Notes under the pieces: model-generated | The model's input: the letters and a program-made list of their open reading frames with translations, nothing else | Databases searched by the model: none | What the model was told of the DNA's origin: nothing | Translations under genes and position numbers: made by a program | Origin: Linnemannia schmuckeri | Lineage: Eukaryota > Mortierellomycota > Mortierellomycetes > Mortierellales > Mortierellaceae | DNA length: 64,000 nt | Direction of reading: 5' to 3' | Assembly: GCA_029449235.1 (NCBI GenBank) | Contig: JANATG010000011.1 | Location: forward strand, 588,001 to 652,000 | Part shown: positions 34,716 through 47,438 of the stretch, piece after piece | Layout: every line of letters starts with the position of its first letter | Numbering within the stretch: position 1 is the stretch's first letter

Positions 34716-37706
34716 GAATAAGCGATGGTCCTTTGGGGCACTCTTTGTCCCTTTCCTTTCACCCCTTCCTTAACTCCTTCGATCCCTCCTTCTCTTCACC
34801 CTGCTTTCCTTTCCTTCTCCTTCCTTTTCTTCCCTCTTTCATTGCCTCCCCCTCCTTCTCGTCCTTCCTCGCCCTCCTTCCCTCTTTGTTCTCTTCTTTA
34901 TCGCCCTTTTGAATTTTCGCTCTTCATCTATGTTCCGGTTTTGTTAGCACAATATCAATGTCAATGCCGTACGTCCAGTCGATGCGACCCAAAAGGCCCA
35001 AAAAAAAATGGTAAGGAGGCGGAACTTAGGGTTTGAGAGATAGCTAGATTTGTTTTTGTGGGTTCAGGCTATAATTTCCTCATCATCTTTTCATAGCTCG
35101 TCCGTCCATCTCTGGTATGAAAGGAGGAACTATCTTTATTTATTTTTTGTTATCCTGGCCGTTCTCTCGTAGGGTTTTGCATTGAACAAGCCTAGTGCAA
35201 GAACTGACAAATAGAGAAATTATATTTGTGTGTGCAATGTGAGTTCATCTAGTTGCCCAAGTAGAAATGTAAAAGTGTTACCTTGACAAAGGAAAACGCA
35301 AAAATGGATCGTGAATCACCTGCAACTAATTTGGACGGGTTTGACATAGGTTATTAGGCATAAGATGGGTTGCGGGCTTAACTTATGAGAGGTACCCACA
35401 ACACCGAAGAGGAAGGCACACCTGATACCGGAGCGAATTTCGTCGTTCGCCCATACTATCGCTTCTTTTCCCTTGCACTGGCGCGCTCGGGGGAGAGGGT
35501 GAAGAGAGAAAGGGCGAGCGAGCGAGTATGAGGATGCTATCCTACGATGTTTAATATTTTGTCCGAGTGGGTGAATGAGTAGACGCCCATTTCAAAAACT
35601 GGTGTAGTCGTAAGAACGGAGGTTCTTGCCCTTTCTCTTGGCCCTTTTTTTCTTTCTCTCTCTTGTCCTTTTTTGTTTGTTTTCTGTTGTTGTTATCGAT
35701 ATCTATCGAGTTCATTTGTTGAGCGGTTCGTCGCCAAATAAGGAGAACAGGGAGACGGCGGGAGAAAGGGAAAAGACAAACCCTACCTCAGTTCATATTT
35801 GGGTTGTTATTGATGTTGGCATTGACTGTGTGTGCGGATGCGTTGATGTTGTTTGTCGCCATGTGGATCACTCATCATACCACTTCGTAATCTTTCCCCT
35901 CCCGTTAATTGGGTTTGAGGTGTTTGTCATATCGTTTTGGAGTGCAACAAAGAGAACCTTACTGATCCTTGTGTCCATTGTTTGCGCACTTTCTTTTATT
36001 CCCTTCCCGCTTATGCTTTTTACTTTTTTTTTTTCGTCTCATCATTTGCACAAAAAAAAAATTCGAAAAGTGAAAAAAGAGGCGTGATCAAGCGTCAAGC
36101 CTTCCTCTCCTTCTCTCCCTCTCTCTTTCTATTCTCGACATCCATAACATCTGTCATTTCCGACAGTCTTCGTAGTAACATAGCGCAAGTAGGCAAACAA
36201 CAACAACGAAAGGCAACGAAGTGAAAATAAAAATACGCGCAGGGAGAGATTAAAAACTAATCCTGCCTTCTCCTCTGGCTGTAAAAAAATAATCCCAAAG
36301 CCCTTTCGGATCTCTTCACTCTCTCCTTTTTCTCCTCTGCTGGCCCGTATCCTTCAACATCATCACATCTCATCATCATTATCATCATCCATCGACTCTC
36401 TTCTGTCCCCTTCGCGAGTGCGCGCTCACTTATTTTCTTATCATAGCCTTTCTATCCATCTACTCTTCCTCCTTCCCCCCTCCTTGTTGCATCTCCTCCT
36501 CTCCCCTTGGAGCATCTAAAAGTCCTTGAATAAAATTTTAGGCCCTTATTTTATTCTCTCTTCTTCGACTGTTCGGTACGCGAGGAAAGTCGAGTTAAGT
36601 CGAGTCTGAAGCGGTGCACTGACATAGGAAGGAGATAGTAAGTCGATGAACAGCAAACACATAAAAATAAGTTCGGATGGTAATCTGAGGGTGCGGCCAA
36701 AAAAAAAATCGAATAAACAAATAAACAAACAACAAACAAACAAACTATAGATCCATGTAGAAAAGTAAAGGACGGACCATGTCCCGAGCTCCTAGTCCGG
36801 TTTTTTTATGGAGAGAGGGAGAGGACGCGAAAGGGAGTTTCGTTGCACAACCTAAAAAAAACTTCTATGCTTGTTTTTTATCTTTCTTTTTCCCTAAAAA
36901 GTACACATCTTTCCGTCCGTTCATCCTTCCGCCCAGTCCACAGGAAGTTGAGAGGAGTCAGGGGGTGATGGAAAGAAAGAGACAGTGAGACACAGAGAGG
37001 GAAGTGAGAGAGAAGGAGAGAGTGAAGAAAATAGGCGGATTGGAGAAATAAACAAGCCCCTAAGCTTTTTTTGGGTACACGGAAGTGATAGCATCCCGAT
37101 TACAAGGAGTAGAGTTCGGGCTACTGAACTCATCTATCGGATGGACGCGGAGACAGAACAAAATAAAAAAAACGGACGTCGACTCAATGAACGATGAACG
37201 GACAGGAAGGGAGGGAGGGATGTTGGCTACAAGGAAAAAAACGACCCCATCAAAAGTTTTTCCTTTATACATTCCTATTGCTATCACAACGTTTTTTTTA
37301 TAGCAGACTTATGGCTTCTTTTGAGAGGGAAAAAAAATGGCACCGAAGGGAAGAAAGCAAGGGTGTTGGCCATACCGATGAATGGGCGAGCCCTTATTCC
37401 AAAAGCACGAGGGCAAAATGCAAAGAAAAACAGAGTTATGCAGCTTTCGTTTGTTGCTATTGCTTTTATTTCTCCTCTTTCTGTGTCTTGTCCTTGTTCT
37501 TTGTACACTCCTTCGTTGTATCTATTGGCGAAAAATGGGTCCAGATCAGAGCATTGTCGCTTAGTTTGAGGACAAGAAAAAATAAGGGAGCAGAGAAGCA
37601 AGGAAGGGAGCACGTGCGTGAGTTGTTGAAAGGAGACAGGTTTTTCATATTCGACGAGATGGCTCTCTTTGTTGCTTCCTTGATGTGCTTTCAAGGACGG
37701 GCCATC

Positions 37707-37731
37707 TTTTTTTTTTTTTTTTTTTTTTTGC
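37707..37731 (+). repeat. poly(T) tract
   Basis: There are 25 consecutive T residues followed by GCAG, in the gene-poor region. The arrangement resembles an intron 3' end but no exon was recognised. Confidence 0.85.
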
Positions 37732-39679
37732 AGTCTATTAGAAATTGAGCTAATAGCTGTTATATTTTGTCAGATTGAGAGGAATGGTGGTTGTTGACGT
37801 TGTGGGTCTCTTGTCGTTAGTTATATTTTCTCGCCCCTTTGCAATGAGAGAAATAGCGCCGTCTCCTAGCACCACCCAACTACTCAACACCCCCTCCTCC
37901 TCGTTCCTTTTAGCTCTGTCTCTGTTCTGGAGTTGAACTATTGTGGAGACTGTTTTAATGGAGCTGCTAAGGAACCACAAATGTAGATGCACGTTTAAAG
38001 AGTCAGCTTCAATTCTACTTGTACTTGAACGAGTACGTCGAAGGCGAAATTAACATACCGCAGAAAAAGAAATACGACAGACGGAAAAAATAATTGGTTC
38101 ATTGGTTCTTGGATCGATCGATCGGTAATGCCCGCATTAGAGACGCCCGCGATTTCTCTGTCAAGTATCCACTCCCTTCCTTCCTTTTCTTCCTGTTTCT
38201 CCATTCCTCGTCATTCTGCACTTTCAAAACATATCGCTAGACGGTGCTAATTGTTTCTCTTTGTCTTTTCTCTTGAAAGCGTCCGTGCAACGAATATTGA
38301 CGACGATTATGACGAACTAAAGAATGAGTTAACAAAGCTAATATAAAAAAAAGGAATCGCGCTTTTTTTTTGTCCGTCTACATATGTTGCTGCAGTGCTG
38401 TACAACATACCTGCTTTTCAATGTGAGATCATTATTCTTTGAAATGCAAAAAACAAAAGAGATGGACTTCATTCAGCTCCTGCGTGGAGATGCGTGATGA
38501 GCTGGTCCTTTGTTAGCTTGAGTGTTCGTTCACAACAAACATGAAGATAGACGTATCTCATTGCTTTTTTGTTATTTTTTACTTGCTTTTGCGAACTTTG
38601 CACTAATGTAACCCCAACTCTACCCCACCCTCTCTTTCGGTCCCCTCCTCCTTCCTTTCCTTCTCCTTTTCTTCTCCTCCTTCCTCCTTACTCTTTTTTT
38701 TTGTTTTTCTGTCTCCTTCACTCCTTGCCTCCTGCGCTCAAAGACAAAAAAAACCGACAAAGGACCCATAAAGGACCGACAAGGACCGACGAACCAAGCG
38801 GTCATCATGACCAAATCCCTCTTCCATTATCCTCTGTCTCCTAGGAGACAGTAACATGTCTCGCAAGGGCTTTTAAAGAGTCGTCTTATTTTTCTTGTTT
38901 GTATACTTCTTTTTAGTCATTCAAAGACAAGAGTGAGGAATGTGAAGTGTGATAGATGAACATGTTTTTCACGCTTGAAGAAGAAGGAGTCAAGAAGGAG
39001 TATAATAGCTTTATGAATGAGTCAATGCGAAGGGCGGGATAATTGAGCGGATTAAGGAGACCGCTGGCTTGATTTTTTACTATTGCGCATTCCACACAAA
39101 TATCTTATTTCGGCCGCTAAACCCCAATAAGCCAGCTATTCACGACTACGTTTTTGTCCCAACCCCATGCAAACCCCGTTCACAACTGGATTAGCGGTTA
39201 ATTTTTTCTCATTTTGGTTGAAAGGCACAACAGTTTACTTTCGCTAACTACAGTAGCATTTTGGGACACCAGAACGCGTTCAAAAAACAATGTCTTGTGC
39301 AAAAAAAGATCATTTCTCTTAGCTAAGTCAAGGAGACGTAGGTACCGCGTCCTTGTTGGCGCTGCTCCAAGAGTCGATCAGAATATTATACGTAGTGGAT
39401 AACACTTTCGCCCCTATCATCTTCTGATACCACGCTTCCATTACTAATGAAACGGCTCACGAGCTCCATACATTCCCAACTTTTTTTCTAAGTCAGCTCT
39501 ACGGACGTGAGAAAAAAACTGGATTGTGTTTTGCGATGTAGTTCACGGTCAAGGTAAAATATTACATCAACCCGCCTATTTCTCCTTTCTTTACTTTCTC
39601 ATTCAAAATAGACTCACGTTTTTGTACACCACCTTCAATCAGTTAAAAAGGACTGGTCAACGTTTTAAGTTTTTCACCA

Positions 39680-39841
39680 TGAGCACATCATATGCAAAAA
39701 AGAACGCCACGATTGCCCCTTTCTCGAAGTATGTTTTCGCATGGAGCTATTTTTTTTTTGGACCAAACCAAATTTATTCCGCTCTCCCTCACCCCTTTTC
39801 TCCTTACTCCAGTTCACTTTGTGTGATGCATGCGCGCACCC
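39680..39841 (+). CDS. possible small spliced ORF, weak
   Basis: ATG in a good context (CACCATGAG) opens MSTSYAKKNATIAPFS and reaches a canonical donor (GTATGT) after 50 nt. Joining to a C/T-rich acceptor (CTTACTCCAG, about 39812) would give a peptide of about 34 residues ending in MSPTD. Nothing in it is recognised. The donor and start context are the only support. Confidence 0.15.
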
Positions 39842-40700
39842 CTGTGTCTATGTCTCCGACTGACTAGAAAGGAAAGAACGCACAATGCCCATGCTCAGTG
39901 CATAGGTGTGAAATTTAGAGGGGCGAACGAGAAAGGAATGAAATGAAATGAAGAGGAGAGTGGTACCAGACGTACTCGTCTCTTCTTTACCTCCTCACCT
40001 TTTCTTTTTTTCTCCTCTATTCTCCCATGTCCGAGCAAGATGACGAACATGTACATGGATGTTGCATGTTGTTGTTTATCGAAACAACACAACTATGACC
40101 ATTGTTGGCATTTTTTTTTTTTTTCATTTCACTTTTGTTTTCTTGCACGCGAAAAATTGTACATCAAACATGTGTTCTTTATTTCAAGAAAGCATGTTTT
40201 TCTCTTCCGTCGGAACGGAGAGGTGAAGGGAGAATTAAAGAAAGGTCATCAGGCTATTCTTTGGTAAGGAGAGAAAAACAATAACGAGGTCACTTAAATG
40301 AAAACAATAACAGAAAAACGTGTTCAAACAGAAAGTGAGGGCCATTCATGCGCCCACTGTTCGTATGCTTATAAAAAGTCTAAGCAGGAATCAACAGAAG
40401 CCAAGAAACCACATTTTTTTTCTTGAGGCTAGACATCCCTGTCCTATGCTTATGAATTCACGAGAAATGAACTGCAACAGAAAAAGACAACAAAAATATG
40501 GAAAATGGTCGCTTTGTGCTTCTCATTTGCCCCTATTTTTCTGATCTGACCGTGAGAAAAGAATTCTTTCACCACTCGGTTTAGTGATGATGACACTTAA
40601 CATGAATTACGCCACCAAATTGTGTTTTAATATTCCTGTTTTTTATGGTTGTAGGGGGATTTTTTTTTTTTTTGAAAAGTTGACATTTTTTCTAATTCTA

Positions 40701-43700
40701 TTAAGATCCGCCTACTAGATCATTGCCGCGCGCAAGTTGAATAAAGTCATACACAATTGTCGATCCAATAGCCAACACCAGGATCGTCAATGAAGTCCAT
40801 GCAACCTTGGTATTGGACAACGGAAACCAATCTGGGATGGCGCGAAGACTCCACTGGGCATCAAATCCAATAGAGTACAGCGGCAGATGAAAGTTGGACT
40901 CGTGCAGACATCCTTCGGCTCTCTCAAACTCGGCAACTCCTGCAGCGTCTGCAACAGCCGTACCGGTACTCGTAGTAGCCGTCACCGTGGTGTGGTGTGC
41001 TGCAATAGTTAAAGACCCTATGGTTGTCGAATCGGGAAAGTACTGCTCCTCCGACCGTTTTCCTGCTGCACTTGCGGCACCAGCTCCCATACCAACACTC
41101 AGTCCTCCTCCTGTTGTCAATTCCGATGGCGTTGGAAGAGGCGAAGGAGGGACCGATCCCGCAGAGTAGGGCATCCCAAAGCTGATCATGGTCGATCGAC
41201 TCGGGTCTCGAGAATGATGCCGGCGACTGAACCATGAAGAGCCCAGCCCTTGCGCCGATGTCGGCGCCTGGTCGAAAGCACTGTTGCTTCCAGGACTTGG
41301 TGGGTGCTGTGCACTTGTTTGAGGATGAGGGTTGAAGCCAGGGATCGAATAATTGTTGCCGCCTTGAAATGGAGCCGCGACGCTATGACGGTGGTTGTTT
41401 CTGCCATTAAAGCTATTCCGGTGGTGAAGCGGTGTCCGTGGTTGGGGTGATGGCTGTGCCGCTGGAGAGGCTAAAGGTGTCACGCTATCCCGAGCCTCAT
41501 CAGAATGTGGAGTTGTTGCCTCGAATCGTGCATTCGGAAGGAGCGATGGCGAAGGAGGAGTGAGGCGAATCGACATGCTGTTGGCAGATTCTGGTGGAGC
41601 GAGTCTGTCCTGCTGCTGAATCTCCTTTAGGGACTGGGTCGACTGAGTCCTGAGTGTGGGCCGCTGAGACCTTGGTGATCTATCCAAAATTTCCGCCGAG
41701 GCTGAGACAGTCCTTCCATGAGATCGTTTGCCAACAGTCTGTCCGGGCAAGAACGTAGGTGGTCCTGAAGGTGAGAGTGATGGCGCGGAGACACTATGCT
41801 TAGGTCTTCCTTGAGTGGGTTCCAATCCCTGCGACCGATCAATAGTATCCTGAGCTGTAAAGGTAAGTGTCGGCACCTGCACACTCTTTGCGTCCCTTTC
41901 CTTGCCCGCCTTTTCAGGGGCCAAAGATGAGCCCACAGGTGCGGTCATGATGGAAAATGCTCCCGGTTGTGCGACAAATGCCGCCGCCATTCGACCTAAT
42001 GACCCTCGCCTTGCTTCGCTCCTTTGTCCGTCAGAGTCCGATCCAGATCCAGATGCTGATCCTGAACTAGGCGTGTGACTCTGCTCCGTCTTGGCTAGAT
42101 ACAGCTCAGGTCCCAGAGTCTCGTCTCGAAGGTCAGTCTCGTCCTCTCGTTCATCCTCGTCAACTTCCTCGTGGTTCTCCAAAAGGGGCACCCTCCAGTC
42201 ATGAGACAAGACTCTCACATCCCTAGACCCCGGACTAGCACCCAGGCTCGTACCGGAACGTCCTAATCCACTAGAAAGAGTTGATGCCAAGGTTCTGCCG
42301 GATCGTCTTGATTCATCGCCAAATGACGCTTCCCTCTCGAGTTCCGTTGGAGAAATGACTGCTCTTGACTCGTCCGAAAATGACACACGCCTATCTAGAG
42401 AATGAACACTCCCTGAGGAGTCTGGAGTCGATGGAGAAGGAGAGTGATGAAGCTGAAAGTTAAACGCCGAGGCGAGTCCGCCACTTGATGAAGTCGACCC
42501 AGCTCCTGGACTCAGTCGACTCGTATCCGTCAACGTTGCATCCGGTTTGAGCGAATCCCTGTTGCTTCCAAACCCAGGCGAAGCAGTGGACCGTAATGCT
42601 GATGCTTCATGGCTGCCTCTTGGACTGGACCGTCCTGGAGAACTGGAGGGCGAGCGTATGAGAGCTGAGTGCGGACTTGCCGGTGATCTTGGTGGGCTGA
42701 GTGTAGGCGAAGGCTCTAATGTACGTTGCTCATATTTCTCGAGATGTTGGATGGTTGGCCTCGAGTCGCTTCGAATTTCCGCCATTGGCGGCGAGAGTCG
42801 AACGGGTGGGGATAATGGTGGTAGCGTGAGGGTTGAACGACTGGTAGGCTGCTGATGTGTTGTTATGATGGAACTCTTCCTGTTCAATTTCTTGAGTGCT
42901 GCTGACAGGTTGCTGTTGGCTTCCGATATATCCTTTGCCTCGCCTGTAAGATCCTTTTCGCTGTGTTTTTCGGACTCATAGGACTCTTTTTCTTGCGAGT
43001 AGAGTCCGAGGTCGATGGAGGAAGATTGGTCGTCGTCCTCCGGCTCTGGTGCAGTACTTTGGCTGAGTAAAATCATAGGTGGCACTGGCTTGACGCTCTG
43101 CTCGGCCTGAATCATCTTTGTCTGCTTCTCCACAGCCCGTTTGTGCTTGTCAGAAATCATAGAGAGAATCTTGTCCTTGTGTGAAACACGCCGAGGTAGG
43201 ATCTTTCGTTGCGCCCGTTCAGTTCCTGGATCGTGAAGAATGACGGTTGATCCTGATGGCCGATGCATAGTGGATGTCGACTGCGATCGGGGGTGGGATG
43301 GTTCGAAAATGTGACTCGAGGATGATTCACGCTCGAAAACCTCGCCGTCTCGATAAAATGAAAAGTACGGGCCGCTGACAACCTCTCCAAAGTCGCTAAC
43401 GCTGCTCGATCCAAAGCCCACATTCTGGTGACTGTGGTATCGACGACGGGATCCATGCCGTGTTGATTCGCCATTCAGATTCTCATCCGAGACGCTGTGG
43501 TGAATGATACCACCACTGCCAATGCCCATAGACAAAGGAATGATGGTAGCTGCGGCGATTCCTGTGGTCGGGCCCATCGCTAAGTCAAGATGAGGTTGAG
43601 GTCCGTTTTGCATACTCGATCCTGTAAGACGCCTTCGAATAGATCCAGAAACACTGACGTTGCGTCTTGAATGTCCAGAGAATGAGCTCCTTGACATCTC

Positions 43701-45449
43701 CCGCGAGAGTCGTGCCTGCTGCTCCATCTCGATAATCGGTAGCTTGTCGAGTTTTTCCCGATGTCGTTTGGAGTAAATGTACAAGATGAAAGGGATGATA
43801 AAGTTGGCTGTCGAAACGAGGAAGAGCGAGCTCCAGTTGATAACGGTTGTAAGTCCTGCTCCTGTCATACATGGAATGGCCACAAGCCAGGGAAGAACTC
43901 CCGCGAGAATGTTGGACCACATATAACTGCACGCGCCTGACTGGATGAGGTTGTAGCGAATAACGATGATGTTGATGGGAATCGATGTGATCAAGGCGGC
44001 AATAGGGAAGGTGTATCCAGTGATTTGAGAGAGAATGGTGACATCGGGTGAGGAGCTGATAGCTTGGATCAAAGACGAGTTGTTGGGGATCTGGTAGGCC
44101 ATTCCGCCGAGAATGGCCACAAGGATGTAGATGATGGTTGTGATAGTCACACTCCAGCCGACCGTCTTGTGGATCGAGACGTTAGGCTGTTTGGCGTTGG
44201 CCCAGGAGGGTATTGTGGTGATGAAGGCGTAGTTGAAAAGGATGGTCCCAAAAGTCTGAGAAATGTCGTTACCAATGACGGGGACTAAGGAGGTGTCGAG
44301 GCCATGGATAATGAAGGTGACGATCCACTGGGTGACGATGAGGAGGATGAGGATGAATGAGGCGAGCTGCAGCCAAATATTTTCACTCAGCTTGAGAAGT
44401 GCGAGGGGTAGAATCATGGAGAGGGCGAGAAGAACACCTGCGGTCATCATCATGACACCCGAGAATGGGCTGGCAGAGGCCAACTGCTCGGTCACGCACA
44501 CAAAGGCAGCGTGTGGGATGATTTGGATGCCGCATGTGCGGTGGAAAATTTGGATAAGGAGGTTGTCGAAGAGCTGGGCCGAGACAGCGATAGAGGCGAT
44601 GTTGGTGGTTTGCATGGCGAGAAAGCAGATGATCTGGACGAGGAGGTGATAGCGTCGGCCAAAAAAGCACTCAACCAAGTTATTGAACTCGACCTAAAAT
44701 ATTTATTTGGCAATTGGCGTGCATTGTAAGGTGCATAGCATACATAGCATACATAGCATAGCATAGCATTGGACAAGGATATTGATGTTAGCAATTGGCC
44801 ATGATATGAATGCAATGGTTGATTGATTCAGGGGCAGTTCAAGTCATAACACTGCAGTGAGAATAAAAAGAGGGTAATCGTGTCACACAGCGGTGGTCCA
44901 TGCAGTTTAAGGTTGTCTTACGTTCGACTGAAAGTGTTCGTTTCCTGGCACCTGTGTCATGGCCTCGCAGATAAAAAGACTGCTGAGTGAGCTAAGGAGA
45001 CTCACAACACCGAACGCGACAAGGGTTGGCAACCAGCCCGCCGACTGGGCCACAATGGGCAGTGTCACCAGACCTGGTCCGGTCATGTTGGAGATGAGCA
45101 GGGCCAAACCACCCCAGAATGAGATGTCCTTGATGGGGTCAGGGTCGAATCGGACATTCTGGAAAGTGGAGATGTGACTCTTGATGGAGACGTGACTCTT
45201 GATGGAGGTTGCACTGCGTCGAGAAGAGGCGATAGAGGAGCGGACAGAGAGGGAGCGTGAGAGGACAGAAAGGCGATTGTTGTTGTTGCTGTTGTTGTTG
45301 CTGTTATAGCGGGAGTGTGTGCTGTGCCCAGAGTCGGTGGCAGAGGAAGTGGCTGTCAAGGGAGAGTGAGAGGGAGCGGAAGGAGAAAAGCCGGAGCCCG
45401 GCAGTGAGGCAGGCACAGAGAGGCGCTCAAGCTCTTTGACGGCGGCCAT
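40701..45449 (-). CDS. AAAP-family amino-acid transporter with giant cytosolic loop
   Basis: Predicted membrane transporter of the amino acid/auxin permease family (Avt/SLC38 type). Exons 45449-44922 and 44693-40701 give 1506 residues. After about 105 Ser/Asn-rich residues the family's first helix motif appears: FWGGLALLISNMTGPGLVTL. Further helices run to about residue 480, including IILPLALLKLSENIWLQLA and FGTILFNYAFITTIPSWANA. A disordered Ser/Pro-rich segment of about 950 residues follows (about 490-1440). One more hydrophobic helix (VAWTSLTILVLAIGSTIVYD) lies near the C-terminus and would be TM11. The loop has many SP and RxxS sites, so phosphoregulation is likely. The substrate and membrane (vacuole or plasma membrane) cannot be read from sequence. 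There is no sign that the tail is a separate gene: the frame is open throughout. Confidence 0.9.
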
Positions 45450-47438
45450 GGGTCGATGGATTGGGGACCGAAGGCGAGCTGGGAATCAAGCCGCTTGACA
45501 GGCGTGCTTGAGACTCCGTTTCAAAAAGTGATCTACCACTCTGAATGAGGGTCAAAAGGTGAGCAGTAGTAGGCCTGAGGAGATGAGTGGCGAAGTAGTG
45601 AGGAGGCGTGAGCGAGAGAGAGGATGGAAGAGGTAGGAAGATAAATTGCTTGTATGTGTCTGTCTTTGTCGATGTGCGGAGAAAGGAAAGACACTAAAAC
45701 AAAAGGGAGTAGAAAGCAGATGGGAATGAGTTGGACTGTGTCACAGCTCTTGTAGTTGTGAGTGAGAAAAAGGAATGGTTAGAATGAGAATAGAGGTGAA
45801 TAAAAGGTTAACGGAAGTGGAGTTGGATGAGGGTTGTCATGACGGGGGGAAGGGGAAAAGTGAGGAGAGTATGAATAGAGAGAGAGTTGTGAGCGGAGGT
45901 GGACAAGAGACTAAGGAGATTTTGTGAGAGTGAAAGGGAGATAATAGAGAGCGAGAATAATAAATTGGCCAAGAAGGGCTAAGAGAGATAGAAGTGAATG
46001 ACAGAGAGAGGAAGAACGGGAAGAAAGAAAGAGGTATCAAGAAAAGAGAGAGAGAGATGGATGAGTGAAGAGTGAAGATTGAGTAGAGAAGACGAGAAGA
46101 CGAGAAGACGAGAAGAAGAGAAGGAGAGGAGAGGAAGAGAAGAGGAGAAGAAGAGAAGAGAAGGAGGGAAGGAGAGAAGAAAAGAAGAGAAGAAGATAAG
46201 GGCTATTCAGGGACAACTGATGAGTGGGGGACGAGGGGAGGAGTTAGTAGAGTACAAGCTGAAGAAGGAGGTGTACCATGACTACAGAGTCGGTCATGAA
46301 GGAACCCCATGGCCACCCTGTCTTTTTTATGTCATTTGAGAATGTCTCGCTGACAACAGGTGTGCGATGCCATAAAAGGCAGACTTGTCCTGCTGGACTA
46401 AAACGTCTCTTCTTCCCTCATTGGACACATACCCTGGAAGATGCCATCATACCCTGAAATCCACTTTTTTTGGTCGTTTTTCCAGCCGGATGAACTATAG
46501 ACTTCACTCCCTCCACTTTCTCCACTACAGCCAACTATGACAGCACCAACCATTGTCTCTTCCTTACAACTCCTTACCCCTCTCTATCCTTTCTCACTCT
46601 TCAATTCATTCATGTCCTAAGATTCGTCACCCCTGCCCAGGTTTTTGACACTCCCACACACACACACACCCGCACACACATACAAAATATGATACTCCAA
46701 GAATCGAGAAGTTCATAAGCGGATTCCTGACTCCCCTCCCCTTCTCGGTGGATAAAGAACCGCGTCTTTTCATGCCATTAGCAATTGTAATTACAATAAT
46801 AATGTTTGCTCCTTCTCCTGGATTCCACGCGCCCCACGAAGACAAGGATACGAGAGCAGGAAGAGAGGGAGAAAGAGGAGAAAGGAGGTAAGGAAAGAAG
46901 CTGCCCGATTTTTGAGTTGCAAATCAATATCCAACCAACATTTCAGGGCGAACCGACTGTACCTTTTCGCTAAAATTATCAATTAAGCGAAACTGTAAGG
47001 AAGAGGGGGGGAAAGTGTGGGCGAAAAAAAGAAGAAAGATGAAAGAAGAAATGAGACGAAGACAGAAAGAAGAAGTCGAAGAAAGGGATAAAAAAAGTAA
47101 AAAAATAGGTCTTGAAATTTGAGGCGTTGCATTCCGGATCAAGGTTTTTGCAAAACCCACCACGCAATGAGCGGGAGCAACGGTATAATGTGCTTCTCTA
47201 GGGCAATCTGTTCTAGTCCGTCCTTGCCCTTCAGCCTGTCCCACCCTCCTATTACACTCTCCCGCATCTTCTTCCTCACTTATCCTCCTTCCCTTCGGTA
47301 TGCCTCCTGCATGTTCGTCCTTTATACGCCTAATTTTCATCTTGGTGTTTGCACCCTGTCCGAAATGTTGGTGAAAAGGAAAAAAGTCTAAAAAAAAGAG
47401 TAAAATATGTATTGTGAAATTGAAAGTAGCCTGCAAAC
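45450..47438. other. intergenic region, transporter promoter / SAR1 3' side
   Basis: 2 kb, strongly purine-rich on the plus strand from 45840 to 46200. That makes the transporter's sense strand C/T-rich, as in other leaders here. ORFs are low-complexity. No gene is supported. Confidence 0.5.
46085..46200 (+). repeat. polypurine tract with AGAAGACG tandem units
   Basis: Over 110 bp almost only A and G, starting with at least three copies of AGAAGACG and continuing as GAAGAGAAGG variants. Confidence 0.75.

Larger units (their letters stand above)
34560..40700. other. 6 kb gene-poor region downstream of the foldback element
   Basis: No supported protein gene. ORFs are low-complexity Phe/Leu/Ser-rich translations of C/T-rich DNA. 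Features seen are GAATGAATGGGCTGA-type tandem units (34638-34715), several C/T-rich blocks (34738-34920, 36096-36500, 38600-38700), a T25 run (37707-37731) and one possible short ORF at 39680. Promoter-like C/T-rich DNA near 36300-36500 suggests possible unannotated transcripts. Confidence 0.5.

Noticed and set aside
35626..36087. 153-codon plus-strand open frame in the gene-poor region
   Set aside because: Hydrophobic, Phe/Ser/Leu-rich translation of T-rich DNA with no motif or splice support.
36779..36988. Short ORF starting MSRAPSPVFLW after ACC
   Set aside because: Good start context but only 69 codons of low-complexity sequence, no donor in a sensible place and no homology recognised.
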